The notes: a model not told the origin generated them from the letters alone. A stretch of 64,000 bases of DNA from Antarcticirhabdus aurantiaca (GCF_009765365.1 NZ_VTOM01000016.1:62001-126000), one strand, 5' to 3'. Shown: positions 44,598 through 53,626, numbered from the stretch's first letter. Translations and numbers: made by a program.

Positions 44598-45002
44598 TCA
44601 GCCGAACAGGGCTCTTGCGACCTCGGCCGTGACGACCGGCTTCTGGAGGAGCGGAACGCTCTGGTAGTCGGTTGGAACCGTCCACCGGTCGTAGCCCGTC
44701 GCGAAGACGCAGGGCACGCCCCGCCTGCGCAGGACGTCGACCAGAGGAAAGACCCTCTCTCCCAGAAGGTTGATGTCGAGCACGGCGCCATCGATGGCCT
44801 GCCCGTTGAGGACGACATCGAAGGCAAGCGTCAACGAGGACACGGGCCCCACCACCTCGGCGCCGAAGTCCTCGAAGTCGCGGACCGTCTCCTCGGCCAC
44901 GAAGAAGTCGTCCTCGACAACCAGGACGCGCTTGTTCCTCAAGCTGGGCGGCTGGGGCCGGAAGGCGTTCCGGGGCTCCTGGTCCATGCTGTCATGGGTC
45001 AT
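44598..45002 (-). CDS. Single-domain response regulator
   Basis: 134 residues. A receiver domain with VLVVEDDFFVAEETVRDFED, a phosphoacceptor Asp in DGAVLDINLLGERV, VPCVFATGYDR and LLQKPVVTAEV. It belongs to the alphaproteobacterial stand-alone receivers that often work with HWE kinases. A similar gene lies at 46445. ATG 45002 was chosen; ATG 45167 adds an unlikely extension. Confidence 0.85.
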   Translation of the reverse strand: MTHDSMDQEPRNAFRPQPPSLRNKRVLVVEDDFFVAEETVRDFEDFGAEVVGPVSSLTLAFDVVLNGQAIDGAVLDINLLGERVFPLVDVLRRRGVPCVFATGYDRWTVPTDYQSVPLLQKPVVTAEVARALFG

Positions 45003-45398
45003 GATCGGTCCATCCGCCGCAGGTTGTCCGCGCTCAAACAGGCACGGTGGGCAAGTCATGGCAATCATTTGATGATGGCTGGACAGATGATGGCCCGCAA
45101 AGCTTCGCCGGCTGATACAAGCCGACCTAACATGTTGTCGCTCATGCATTTCCTCCGGAACGCGCAACTCGCGTCCGCCATTGCTCCGACGCGCGGGTGA
45201 CCTCCCGACCCACGCTCATCGGTAGACCGAAATGCATGATGGTTGGTCCAGCCCGCCGTCGCGTCTCTCCCGCGACGGCGGGTCCTTGCCGCAATGCGGC
45301 GTCCGGCGAAGCGAAGCGCGCCGCAGCCTGCCATCGCCGCCGACCCCGGAACCATCGGCGTCAACGACAAGACGAAGCCGGCCTGCTACTTCATCCGA
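45003..45398. other. No recognisable gene
   Basis: Divergent gap with no named motif. Confidence 0.4.
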
Positions 45399-45641
45399 AT
45401 GGATCGGCGCTCCATCCTGCAACGCCTTGCACAGGCCCACCAACACATCGCCTTGGCCGACCGCCTCGTCATGCGGCAACGCGATCTCGTGGAGAGATTG
45501 GAGCGTGCAGGTCACGACGCTGCCGAGGCACTTAGAATGCTCGCGAACCTCGAGGACCTTCAGCGCCTTCACCTCGCAGACCGCATCCGCCTCGAGCGGG
45601 AACTCGCCAACCTCGATGAAGGGCGACATCCACGCACATAG
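45399..45641 (+). CDS. Small helical conserved-looking protein
   Basis: 80 residues, almost all helix: QRLAQAHQHIALADRLVMRQ, RDLVERLERAGHDAAEALRM and LEDLQRLHLADRIRLERELA. It resembles small proteins widespread in Methylobacterium with no known role. It overlaps the 3' end of the convergent PAS gene by about 110 bp, so the end of one of the two is misplaced. Confidence 0.6.
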   Translation: MDRRSILQRLAQAHQHIALADRLVMRQRDLVERLERAGHDAAEALRMLANLEDLQRLHLADRIRLERELANLDEGRHPRT

Positions 45642-46188
45642 ATGCGTTCAGGCGGTTCCGTCCGGCATCTTCCCGATGGTTGGCGGCGAGGCGGCGGCCC
45701 GCCTCCAGGAGGACGGCCTCGATGAGCCGGGACAGGATGTCCTCGTCGAGCTCCCGCGCGAGGTCGAGGGCGGCGATGAGGTGGTTGACCATGTCGATGC
45801 GCGCGTGGCCCTGTGGCTTCGCGGGTCGTGCCTCGAAGAGAGCGTCGGCATAGTACCGCGTTACCTCTCCCTGGCCATGGAAGGCGCGGCCGAGCCCAGA
45901 CACGGGCTGCGGTTCCGGATGGCCGTCGACGATCCTGTAGGTGGGGGCGAAGGTCGTTCCGTTCTCGTACGCCTCCCGCAGGCTGGCCGCGAAAGGCTCC
46001 GGATCCTCTGGGTGGATCTTGGCGGCGAAGCGCGAAAGCGCTGTCCTGGCGTGCCCCTCCTCGGGTGCCACGCCGAAGGCCGCGCAGACCCTCTCGTCGG
46101 CATGCACGACCTGCGAAGTCGGGTCGAGGCGCCAGAAGCCGAGCAGGTTGTGCCCCGATCCCCCGCCGACCTTTCGCGCCGGCGCCAT
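45532..46188 (-). CDS. PAS-domain protein, probably truncated kinase
   Basis: 218 residues. A PAS domain (about 10-115): GFWRLDPTSQVVHADERVCA, then TFAPTYRIVDGHPEPQPVSG. A helix at about 130-175 (MVNHLIAALDLARELDEDIL) resembles a dimerisation helix. No ATPase domain follows, so it is either a short sensor or a cut kinase. The last 35 residues are Gly/Arg-rich and overlap the plus-strand gene at 45399, so the true stop may be earlier. Confidence 0.6.
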   Translation of the reverse strand: MAPARKVGGGSGHNLLGFWRLDPTSQVVHADERVCAAFGVAPEEGHARTALSRFAAKIHPEDPEPFAASLREAYENGTTFAPTYRIVDGHPEPQPVSGLGRAFHGQGEVTRYYADALFEARPAKPQGHARIDMVNHLIAALDLARELDEDILSRLIEAVLLEAGRRLAANHREDAGRNRLNASMCVDVALHRGWRVPARGGCGLRGEGAEGPRGSRAF

Positions 46189-46444
46189 CGACCGCCCTCC
46201 ACCAACGTTCGTTGACCCACGCGCCGCGTCCGCGAGCGCTGCCCGGCGACAGATGATCTTGCCGGAAGGGCCGCGGGTCCAATGCCGCCCGGGTGTTCGC
46301 CGGAGCCGCCGACCCATGTTGCCCGCGGCGCGATGAATGGTTCCGGCAACGTGGTGGGCACCGGGAGCAAGGTGCCGCATCCGCCCGAGCCCGCACCCCG
46401 GACTTGCTCCGATTGAACGGCTGGGTTCGGCCTGCCCGCTCCTG

Positions 46445-46852
46445 TCAGCCGTCTCCGAACAGGGAGCGCGCCAACCACGCGGCTTCTTGGGGCTTCTGGT
46501 GGTAGGGCACGTGACGGAAGGCGGCAGGGATGAGCTGTTCCTCATAGCTGGTGGAGAAGACGAAGGGCACGCCCAGCCGTTGCAGTTCCTCCGCCGACGG
46601 AAAGACCGCCCCGTCCGGCAGGTTGATGTCGAGCGTCGCCCCATCTACGGCATCGTCGGCGGCGAGGAGGGCGAGCGCCTGCGCCATGGACGGGACGGGT
46701 CCCAGGACCACCGCGCCCAGGTCCTGAAACTCACAGGCCATGTCGAAGGCGATGAAGTAGTCGTCCTCGACGATCAGGATGCGCTTTCCCGATAGGTTCA
46801 TGGGCCTGGGCTGACGCGACGGATGCTGAGCGGCCATGCGGCTCCCCTTCAT
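46445..46852 (-). CDS. Single-domain response regulator
   Basis: 135 residues, a receiver with ILIVEDDYFIAFDMACEFQD, an Asp in DGATLDINLPDGAV, VPFVFSTSYEE and HQKPQEAA. The conserved Thr/Ser and Lys are present. Paralogous to the regulator at 44598. ATG 46852 has GGAG about eight bases upstream. Confidence 0.85.
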   Translation of the reverse strand: MKGSRMAAQHPSRQPRPMNLSGKRILIVEDDYFIAFDMACEFQDLGAVVLGPVPSMAQALALLAADDAVDGATLDINLPDGAVFPSAEELQRLGVPFVFSTSYEEQLIPAAFRHVPYHQKPQEAAWLARSLFGDG

Positions 46853-46927
46853 GAAGGCTCCGAATGGACCACGATTAACGGCATCGAGCCAGGTGGGGCA
46901 AAGACTTACATGGTGAGTGCCTGACAT

Positions 46928-47526
46928 ACGTCCGGCAAAGGGTCAGCCACATGAGGCTCGGCGCCTCCTTCCACGAAGCGGCCGCGGAGCAGTTCGCAGA
47001 CGGAAGGATCGGCCGGCGAGCTGCCGGCATGGCTGGGTAGGCTCCTGGCTGCCTGAGCTGAACACCTGGCTCTGAGTTGCGACCCGTCGGGGGGTGGGGG
47101 CGCGGCAACATCGCCGTGGGCAGAGGCCCGACGCCGATGAGGGTCGCGATAGGTGCGTTCGTTGCCGCGTCGTCGGTCGTGGCTGAAGTGTCGAGGGCTG
47201 CTTGGCAGGGGCGCTTTCCGTGGTTTGCACGAGGCGCGTCTTTAGCCCGGACTGCCGACGACAGGAGCCCGCCGGCAGCAGCCCGGTGGGTCGGGTTGTC
47301 GAACCGGAGGGTTGGCACGGCTTGATGGGCCCCGACGACAAGCCGGGGCGTGCCGCTCGTGCACCCGATGGCTGTCCCGCTCCGGAACGCCTGGCTCAGC
47401 CGTCCTTGCTCGGGCCTGTTGCCTACGCAGCTCATTGCCGCGGCGCAGGGCGGTTCTCCGATCGAGGACGTTAGCGGAAAGGGCGAAAGGGAGCCCGATG
47501 CCTAACTGGGCAGGGCGTCTCCCTTG
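46928..47526. other. No recognisable gene
   Basis: Open frames without protein character. An ACGCCGATGAGGG near 47130 resembles the end of the 76-bp repeat but the remainder does not match. Confidence 0.45.
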
Positions 47527-47988
47527 TCATCTCTTCGGGAGCAAGCCCTTGGCTATGCTCGTCTTGACCGTGCGGAGCCGATCGGCCACCTCGCCCGCGA
47601 TCCGCGCCTCCACCCTGTCGACTGCCTTGGCGTGGAAGCGCCTCAGAACGGCGCCGATCGGCTTCGTGGTGAAATGGAGGTGATTGTTGATCTCCAGGTA
47701 TGCCACATGGTCGGCATACTGGATCAGGTAGAGGAGCTCGTTGCTATCCCTGCTGCCCAGGTGGAGGTGCATGATCCCGTCCTCCTCCAGAAGCTCGTCA
47801 TGCGTGACGCCGATACCCTTTCGGTAAGCCCATCGGGGAAGTTCGTGCCCGCTTTCGATGCAATCCTGGATCACGTCGAAGAACGGCAGCAGGTCAGGAC
47901 GCTGGGCCATGCCGATCGTGTCGCGCCAACTGTCAGCGATATAGACGAGCTTCGGTCTCCGCTGGATGCGCGGCAGCTTCAAACGCAT
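47527..47988 (-). CDS. Putative toxin-like protein of a two-gene unit
   Basis: 153 residues, lower in GC than neighbours. MRLKLPRIQRRPKLVYIADS, then GIMHLHLGSRDSNELLYLIQ and DHVAYLEINNHLHFTTKPIG. The beta-rich HLHLG / LLYLIQYADHV / NHLHF pattern is reminiscent of RelE/YafO-like small toxins, but I cannot name the family. The upstream gene ends 15 bp before this start, an arrangement typical of type II toxin-antitoxin pairs. The assignment is inference. Confidence 0.6.
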   Translation of the reverse strand: MRLKLPRIQRRPKLVYIADSWRDTIGMAQRPDLLPFFDVIQDCIESGHELPRWAYRKGIGVTHDELLEEDGIMHLHLGSRDSNELLYLIQYADHVAYLEINNHLHFTTKPIGAVLRRFHAKAVDRVEARIAGEVADRLRTVKTSIAKGLLPKR

Positions 47989-48003
47989 GAGGAAGGTCGG
48001 GGA

Positions 48004-48246
48004 TCAGCGGCCGAAGAGACGCTTGTGCAGTTCGGTGCGGTCCATCCCGGTCGCCAGCCACGCCTTGCCCTCGTCGACCTCGTCGGCCACGCGAACCAAC
48101 CTCTTCCTCGTGGTCTCCGTGTCCGCTGCCGCACGGGGCATGGCGACGGAAGACCTCTTGCCACCTACCGACGTAGCTCCATCGCCGACGCTCACACGAC
48201 GTTGAGCCGGCGCAGGAATTCCTCGCTCCAATGTCAGGGTAGGCAT
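48004..48246 (-). CDS. Putative antitoxin-like small protein
   Basis: 80 residues starting MPTLTLERGIPAPAQRR. The N-terminal half is flexible; the C-terminal half is helical (TTRKRLVRVADEVDEGKAWL, then DRTELHKRLFGR). ATG 48246 has GGAG seven bases upstream; ATG 48249 is also possible. It precedes the candidate toxin gene by 15 bp. Confidence 0.5.
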   Translation of the reverse strand: MPTLTLERGIPAPAQRRVSVGDGATSVGGKRSSVAMPRAAADTETTRKRLVRVADEVDEGKAWLATGMDRTELHKRLFGR

Positions 48247-48270
48247 CATCAATCTCCAGGACAGGCTCAT

Positions 48271-48881
48271 GTCTAGCCCGCGACCGTTTCCAAATCAACA
48301 ACTCCTGGACCCTGCCGCGGTTGCCGGCGTGGACGTGCCCAGTCGAGGTAAGATGCGGACCCGACCCCATCTGAAGAACGGGTGGGGCCGCCGAAGCGAC
48401 GTTGTCGCACGAGCGAACTGCGACGCGGTCCTGAAACCCACCATGGGCATCGCTTGATCCGACATGGATGATCGTACGATAAGTCCGAGCCGGCGGCATG
48501 GTCGAACGTGCCAACAGGCATGACCTGCTCACCGCATCAAATGGATGCCTCCCGCAAGGGTCGCAAGAACCGCATGTCGTCAGACAGTCTTGCCTCGACC
48601 TGAAGGAACTGCGCGGTGAGGTGCGAAGCGGGCAGCAACTGCCGGCAAGTTCGATAGGCTTGAGGATGCACAAGCCGAGGCTTGGAACTCCGTCTTTCCT
48701 TCCCCGACCATCGCGCCACCGCCCCGTTCTTCGGACGCCGCGACTTCGCGGCGATGTCCAGCCTTGCCTGGATGGCGGATTGGGTGGCCGCCCAAAGCAA
48801 GCGCGCGCTCAGACCCTGCACAAGGTGACGGCAGCATTCGGCACCGCGCGTGTGAGCCCCTCCCCACGCTCTCGGCTCTCC
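48271..48881. other. No recognisable gene
   Basis: Nothing supported; frames are short or antisense. Confidence 0.45.
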
Positions 48882-49427
48882 TCAAGCCGAGAGCGGCATC
48901 AGCCTGGCTTTGTTGGCCTCGATCACGTCGCGCGTCATCATCCGCAAGACCACCATGCGGGCAAGCTTCTGGAGCGTCGTGCGCTCGTGCTCGGACAGGT
49001 CAGGGCGCGGCACCCTGTCGATGATGCACAGCGTCCCGACCGGCTGACCGCCGATGCCGATCAGGGGCGCACCTGCATAGAAGCGGATGTGCGGCGCGCC
49101 CGTGACAAGTGGGTTTGTCGCAAAGCGCGGGTCCCGCCTCGCATCGGAAACAACGAGAACCTCGTCCCTGCGGGTGATCGCGTGGGCGCAGAAGGACACG
49201 TCCCGGCTTGTCTCGCAGACATCGAGGCCGACGCGTGCCTTGAAGATCTGCTTGTCGCGGCCGACAAGCGAGACCAGCGCGATCGGAGCCTCGAAGAGGT
49301 GGGCAGCGAGGTCCACGATGATGTCGAAGGCACGATCGGGCGGCGTGTTGATGACGGCCATGGCTGCCAGGGCGGAGAGGCGGGCTTCCTCGTCGTGAGG
49401 AACAGGATAGGAAGGGCAGTTGCTCAT
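48882..49427 (-). CDS. Stand-alone GAF-domain protein
   Basis: 181 residues, one GAF domain: RLSALAAMAVINTPPDRAFD, VSLVGRDKQIFKARVGLDVC, VSFCAHAITRRDEVLVVSDA and RFYAGAPLIGIGGQPVGTLC. It is close in sequence to the first GAF of the hybrid kinase (8183) and the GAF of the EAL protein (11236), so the three belong to one sensory family. With no output domain it may act by contact or be a remnant. Confidence 0.82.
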   Translation of the reverse strand: MSNCPSYPVPHDEEARLSALAAMAVINTPPDRAFDIIVDLAAHLFEAPIALVSLVGRDKQIFKARVGLDVCETSRDVSFCAHAITRRDEVLVVSDARRDPRFATNPLVTGAPHIRFYAGAPLIGIGGQPVGTLCIIDRVPRPDLSEHERTTLQKLARMVVLRMMTRDVIEANKARLMPLSA

Positions 49428-49755
49428 CGGTCTCGCATCCGTTCAGTCCGGCTGATGACGTGCCAGAAGCTCAACGGTTGCCGCTCGCACCGGCTTTCCT
49501 CGTGGCATCGGCTAACGGATGGTGTTCAGCGCCCGGACGATGTGAAGTGCCTTCGCCAAGGTTGAGCGCCCCTTCCACGATCCAGCTACGGATGGTGATC
49601 GGTCGCAGCACAAGATTATTCCCGACGATCCGCTGGCTCTGACGTGATCAAGCAGCCCCATGCATGCTTGACGAGCCAGAAGCATCTTCCACGAGGCGCA
49701 CGCCAGAGTGCTGGCAGGGGGTTCGTGATCGGTGGGAGGAACTCACGGCCTACGG
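49428..49755. other. No recognisable gene
   Basis: Gap between the GAF and MarR genes; GGGAGGA near 49735 is a purine-rich stretch before the MarR start region. Confidence 0.45.
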
Positions 49756-50262
49756 ATGAGGTGCATGATGAATAGGATCCTACCAGGCAGCGAACTGAAC
49801 TTCCTGTTGGGCGACGCGGCGCGGCTGTGGCGGCAAGCCGTCGAGCGCGCCCTCTCCGACGCCGACCTGGGCCTCACGGGCAGCGAAGTTCGCACCCTGA
49901 CCTACGTGGCGCGCTTCGAAGGCACTCGGCAGCGCGACCTTGCAGGCCTCATGGGGATCGAGCCGATGACCTTGTCCGCCATGCTGGAGGTGCTGGAGAA
50001 GCGAGGCCTCGTCGATCGCCGGATTGATCCCCGGGATCGTCGCGCCCGCTGCATCCACCTGACGGCCGAGGCTACAGCCGTGTTCGAGCGCATCGCCCCG
50101 GCGTCCCGCCTTGTGCAGGACCATGCCTTGGACGGATTTTCCATGGAGCAGCGGCGAGCGTTCGAGAGCGCGTTGAGGGTCGTCCGCGGCAATCTCATGC
50201 GTCACGTCTGCTCGGCTGGCAGGATCGGTTCGGCGGCCGGAAATCGCCCTGAGGCTGCTTGA
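49756..50262 (+). CDS. MarR-family regulator
   Basis: 168 residues. The winged helix reads LTGSEVRTLTYVARFEGTRQ, LAGLMGIEPMTLSAMLEVLE and KRGLVDRRIDPRDRRARCIH, with dimerisation helices at both ends. This is a clear MarR layout. There are ATG candidates at 49756, 49765 and 49768; GAGG just before 49765 favours the later ones. No adjacent efflux or enzyme gene hints at the ligand. Confidence 0.88.
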   Translation: MRCMMNRILPGSELNFLLGDAARLWRQAVERALSDADLGLTGSEVRTLTYVARFEGTRQRDLAGLMGIEPMTLSAMLEVLEKRGLVDRRIDPRDRRARCIHLTAEATAVFERIAPASRLVQDHALDGFSMEQRRAFESALRVVRGNLMRHVCSAGRIGSAAGNRPEAA

Positions 50263-51128
50263 GGAACCGAGATCGTCGGCACGAAGCGGCTGTCCACGAT
50301 GACGCCGCAACGTTCCCTATCGTGAGGCCGCTCACCACACCGACCTGAAATGACGCGCGGTGCTTGAGGGTCGTGGCGCCATGGCATGTTGGGCAGCCGG
50401 ATCAACCACACCGGGATAGGTTCCCTCCTCGCCGCCCGTCCGCCGTTGTACCGAGGGGTGGCCCTACCGGCCGCACCTATCCCCAATCCGTCATCGATCA
50501 AGCACGCGGATCGGCGTCAATTGTCAGCGCCGATGCTCGCCTCGGGTCATGCCTACCGCCCCGAGCCCGTTGAGGAGGCTCCCGCGCCAACCGGCCGGGC
50601 TCGATTCGATCCGGGAGATCCCGGCCATCAACCGTTTGCCCGGCAAGGGGCGCCCACACGGTGCTCGGTGTCGGCCGCAACGCCGGATGTGATGTCGGAC
50701 TGACAACCCCGCTGAACGACATGTCGCGAATCGTACTTGACTCAAGCGACGACAAAATGTTTGCTTTCGTCAATGGCATTCACCTGAAGCCCACAGGAAC
50801 TGCGCCGGGCGGCAACGCACCTCCCGGCGAACGATGACCGATTGTGCCTCGTAGGATTCATCGCTCCATGCGTCCCGTCTTCCCGCGGCGCTCCGGCCGG
50901 CCGCTGTCCCGATCCAGGATCCATACCCCCGGCGTTCCAGCACGCGCCGTCCCGACGATATCCCGGGACTGACCCGGCCTCGCCCGGGTGCGCCGTCGGC
51001 ACTCGGCCGTCGGTCCCTGCCGCCCGCCGGATTCCATCCTCCCTTTCCCCTCCACCCTCCCGGAACGCGCGGCCTCCCGCCGCCGTCGCCCGCGCTTGCC
51101 CTCCGACACCGCCAGACAGGAGCATGCG
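50263..51128. other. Gap before the Tn7-like block, holds direct repeat copy B
   Basis: No gene was recognised. It contains the roughly 90-bp repeat also present at 43448, and an AGGAG site at 51117-51121 for the next gene. An AT-richer patch lies at 50740-50790. Confidence 0.45.
50803..50893. repeat. Direct repeat, copy B (~90 bp, imperfect)
   Basis: Matches 43448-43537 over GCGCCGGGC, CGGCGAACG, TTGTGCCTCGTAGGATTCAT and CGCTCCATGCGTCCCGTC. It lies 235 bp before the first gene of the Tn7-like block. Confidence 0.7.
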
Positions 51129-51908
51129 ATGCCCAGACACCCCGCAGACCCGCGACCAGTCCTCCCACCAAAGCGCACCGACAGGAGGCGGCCGTGCCGC
51201 GGCGGCCGCGACGCCGCACGCAGGCCCGTCGGTCCGCTTCGCTCGTCCGTTCGGCTCGCGGACCTCGAGGCGACGCTCGCCGCGCGGCTCCTCGCCCTCA
51301 TGAAACGGGAGGCCGGAGTGACCGGCGTCAACGAATATCCGGAGGCGTTCGAGTGGGTCGACGGGCGGGACGGGCGAGACCACCTGCACCTGCCGCTCGC
51401 CCTCGTGTCGCGCGTGAACGGCGACCTGGCCTTCGTGGACGCGATGCCGCGCATCCTCCTTCGCCGGGATCCCGAGCTCGGGGGCACGCGGCGCAGGATC
51501 GAGCTCGAGTGCATGGCCCGCGGCGCGTCGTACGAGATCTGGACCGAGGACGAGATCCTCGAGGACCGATCCGCCGTGCAGGTCCTGCGGGTTGCGGGCA
51601 CGGCGGAACGGGCGTCGCACGCAAGCGCCCTCCGGTCGCTCCAGGCGCCGATGGCCGGCGACGTGCCGATCCTGACGGCGATGGCGGGGCGGCTTCTCGT
51701 CGACGACCTGCGGGCGGTCGGCGCGGGCTGGGTGGGGCGCTCGAGGCTGACCGGCATCCCCATGGCGCTCCTCTGCGACATGGAGGTCGATCCCGAAACG
51801 CGCATGTTCGTCTGGCGGCCGCGTTCGCCGGCCGGCGCCGGACAGCGGGCCGCCGGCAACCATCCGGGCGGGGAGGCTTCCGCCAGCGCCCGGGACGATG
51901 CCCCGTGA
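51129..51908 (+). CDS. TnsA-like protein lacking nuclease residues
   Basis: 259 residues. After a basic 40-residue N-terminus the sequence parallels the TnsA-like protein at 55548: LEATLAARLLALMKREAG aligns with LEAGFTDILRATCSYL, NGDLAFVDAMPR with the DVKPR strand, and ASYEIWTEDEILEDRSAVQV with DRYLIRTEDHIHPDDVLDAR. The Asp of TFDAF and the D-x-K of FDVKP have no counterpart, so it should not cut DNA. A C-terminal helical domain is kept. Its TGA overlaps the GTG of the PIN gene. It could be a regulator or an antitoxin-like partner. The homology was judged by eye. Confidence 0.6.
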   Translation: MPRHPADPRPVLPPKRTDRRRPCRGGRDAARRPVGPLRSSVRLADLEATLAARLLALMKREAGVTGVNEYPEAFEWVDGRDGRDHLHLPLALVSRVNGDLAFVDAMPRILLRRDPELGGTRRRIELECMARGASYEIWTEDEILEDRSAVQVLRVAGTAERASHASALRSLQAPMAGDVPILTAMAGRLLVDDLRAVGAGWVGRSRLTGIPMALLCDMEVDPETRMFVWRPRSPAGAGQRAAGNHPGGEASASARDDAP

Positions 51909-52561
51909 GCCGGCCGCCGCTATACCTGCTCGACACCAACGTCGTCTCCGAGTTGGGCAAGCCCCGTCCCGACCCGCTGGTGCTCGCCTGGATCGAGTCC
52001 GCGCCGGCGGGCTCGCTCGCCATCTCCTGGAATACCGTCTTCGAGCTCCAGTTCGGCGTCGAGATGGCCCGCCTCGCCAAGTCGCCCCGCGCGGAGGCTT
52101 ACGAACGCGCCCTCGTCGACCTCCTCGCGGACACCCGGTTCCGGATCCTCTGCCCCACCCCCCAGGCGGCCCGCATGAGGGCCCGCATGCACGCGGCGCC
52201 CGACCTTTGGGCACTTGTCGCGGGACCGGCCTCCCCGAAGCGCTCGCCGCGAGGCGAGGACATCGCCATCGCCGCCACCGCCATCTCGGCCGGTGCCGTT
52301 GTCGCGACCCGCAACGTCCGCGACTTCGTGGCCATCGCGCGGCTCTTCGACCTGCCGGGCGTCCTCGATCCGGCGAGCGGCGAGTGGGCGGTCGGGCACG
52401 CGCCGGGCGGCTCCGACTCCCTGCCGGTCGCCGCCCGGACCGCTCGCCGGCGCTCGCGCCTCGGCAAGGGCGACCCTCGGGCGGCGGGCTGTTTCCGTCC
52501 GGGTGCCGGGCAGGCCTGGAGGCGGCCGGACGGGATACCGCGCTTTTCGGTCGGCGCCTGA
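51905..52561 (+). CDS. PIN-domain (VapC/FitB-like) nuclease
   Basis: 218 residues from GTG 51905, overlapping the previous stop (GTGA). The PIN fold has acidic residues in YLLDTNVVSELGK, NTVFELQFGVEMARL, EDIAIAATAI and TRNVRDF, the four expected positions. The last 60 residues beyond the fold are Arg/Gly-rich. VapC toxins cleave RNA and are normally paired with a small VapB; here the partner position is held by the TnsA-like protein. Confidence 0.82.
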   Translation: MSRPPLYLLDTNVVSELGKPRPDPLVLAWIESAPAGSLAISWNTVFELQFGVEMARLAKSPRAEAYERALVDLLADTRFRILCPTPQAARMRARMHAAPDLWALVAGPASPKRSPRGEDIAIAATAISAGAVVATRNVRDFVAIARLFDLPGVLDPASGEWAVGHAPGGSDSLPVAARTARRRSRLGKGDPRAAGCFRPGAGQAWRRPDGIPRFSVGA

Positions 52562-53146
52562 AGGATCCGGCAACCATCCGGCTGGAATTTGGCACCCTTG
52601 AAACGTCCTCGAGCGGACGAAGGTCAGGGATCCGTAAAATTGCTTCCCCCAGGGCAACCGTGCCGCAAGATTTCGCCGGCACAAGCGCAATTCCTGGCAA
52701 GGTGCTGCCGCAATCGATCGGACCGATCGGTTTCGGAGGCTCCGGAGGGATCGGAAACGGTCGCCTCCCCGGGTCCGCGGTCGGCTCCGGCCACGCGGGA
52801 ACATCGGGCGGAAGGCATGGTGCCCCGCCCCCTCGGACAGCCCGGCGGGCGTCCCAGGACAAGGGAGGCAGACCACATGACGCATCGTTCCGGCTCCGCC
52901 TCCCCGACGCTCCCCTCTCCCCTTCAGGACCGCCCGGTCCGCTTCCCCCTGTCGTCCATATCGGCCTGAGGCCGGGCTGACGCCCGCCTCCGGCACGACA
53001 CGCCCCGCCTAGTGGTTCCGGATCTGCCGATCCGGAACCGTACGGATCCACGGCACGGACGCATGACGCAAGACGACGTTCACCCCCATGCACCTCGGTG
53101 CCGGCGGGCGATGTCGGGAAGCCTCCAACAGGGACAGGGGGAGACC
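52562..53146. other. Possible transposon left-end region
   Basis: 52560-52730 is less GC-rich than its surroundings and contains related short motifs: CCGGCAACCATCCGG, GCGCAATTCCTGGCAAG, CCGCAAGATTTCGCCGG, CTGCCGCAATCG. The sequence after tniQ has CCGGCAACTTCCTGAC. These could be TnsB binding sites, but I cannot define a terminal TGT...ACA pair. A 30-codon frame (52877-52969) after AGGGAGG is a weak small-gene candidate. Confidence 0.3.
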
Positions 53147-53626
53147 ATGATCGATTTCATCCAAGGCATCGACGTCGACGACGCGATCGAGCTGAACGGC
53201 GGCAGGCACGTCGTCCTGCGCCGCCTCGACGACGCGCTCGTTGTCCGCGGCGAGGACGGCGCGGAGCGGACGCTGAGCTTTGCCGCCCTCGAGCGCAACG
53301 AGGATGGCACTCCCGCGCAACTGGTCGTGTACCCGTTCCGCGACAGGGAAGCCGAAGAGGCCCTCTGGAAGGCCATCCTGGACACCTTCCGCGAACTCGA
53401 GTCCACGGGTTGCGCCAATCGTTCCGATGCCTCGATCGCAAGGACGATCCCCCGCTTGATGGACGCGCAGCTCCAGGCGGCTCGCCGGATGCGCGCCGAG
53501 GGCGGCAGGACCAGGAAGATCAGGTTCATCGCGATCTCCACCAACGAGCTGCTGAATCGCTTGGCCGCGCGCGAGCGCCGCCCGTTCCTCATCGCCATCC
53601 CCGGCGGGCGGGACGACAGCGCCTAA
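53147..53626 (+). CDS. TnsB N-terminal-like accessory protein 1
   Basis: 159 residues. A beta-rich first part (MIDFIQGIDVDDAIELNGGR, HVVLRRLDDALVVRG) is followed by a helical segment ALWKAILDTFRELESTGCAN, RSDASIARTIPRLM. The helical segment parallels RLVLAIEAMRKAGEASLSDA, SLAAAIPKAF in the TnsB at 56225. There is no DDE domain. It probably binds the same DNA ends or TnsB. ATG 53147 follows GGGGGAGA. Confidence 0.55.
   Translation: MIDFIQGIDVDDAIELNGGRHVVLRRLDDALVVRGEDGAERTLSFAALERNEDGTPAQLVVYPFRDREAEEALWKAILDTFRELESTGCANRSDASIARTIPRLMDAQLQAARRMRAEGGRTRKIRFIAISTNELLNRLAARERRPFLIAIPGGRDDSA

Noticed and set aside
47126-47201. ACGCCGATGAGGG as another copy of the 76-bp repeat
   Set aside because: The middle and outer parts do not match and the hairpin bases are absent.
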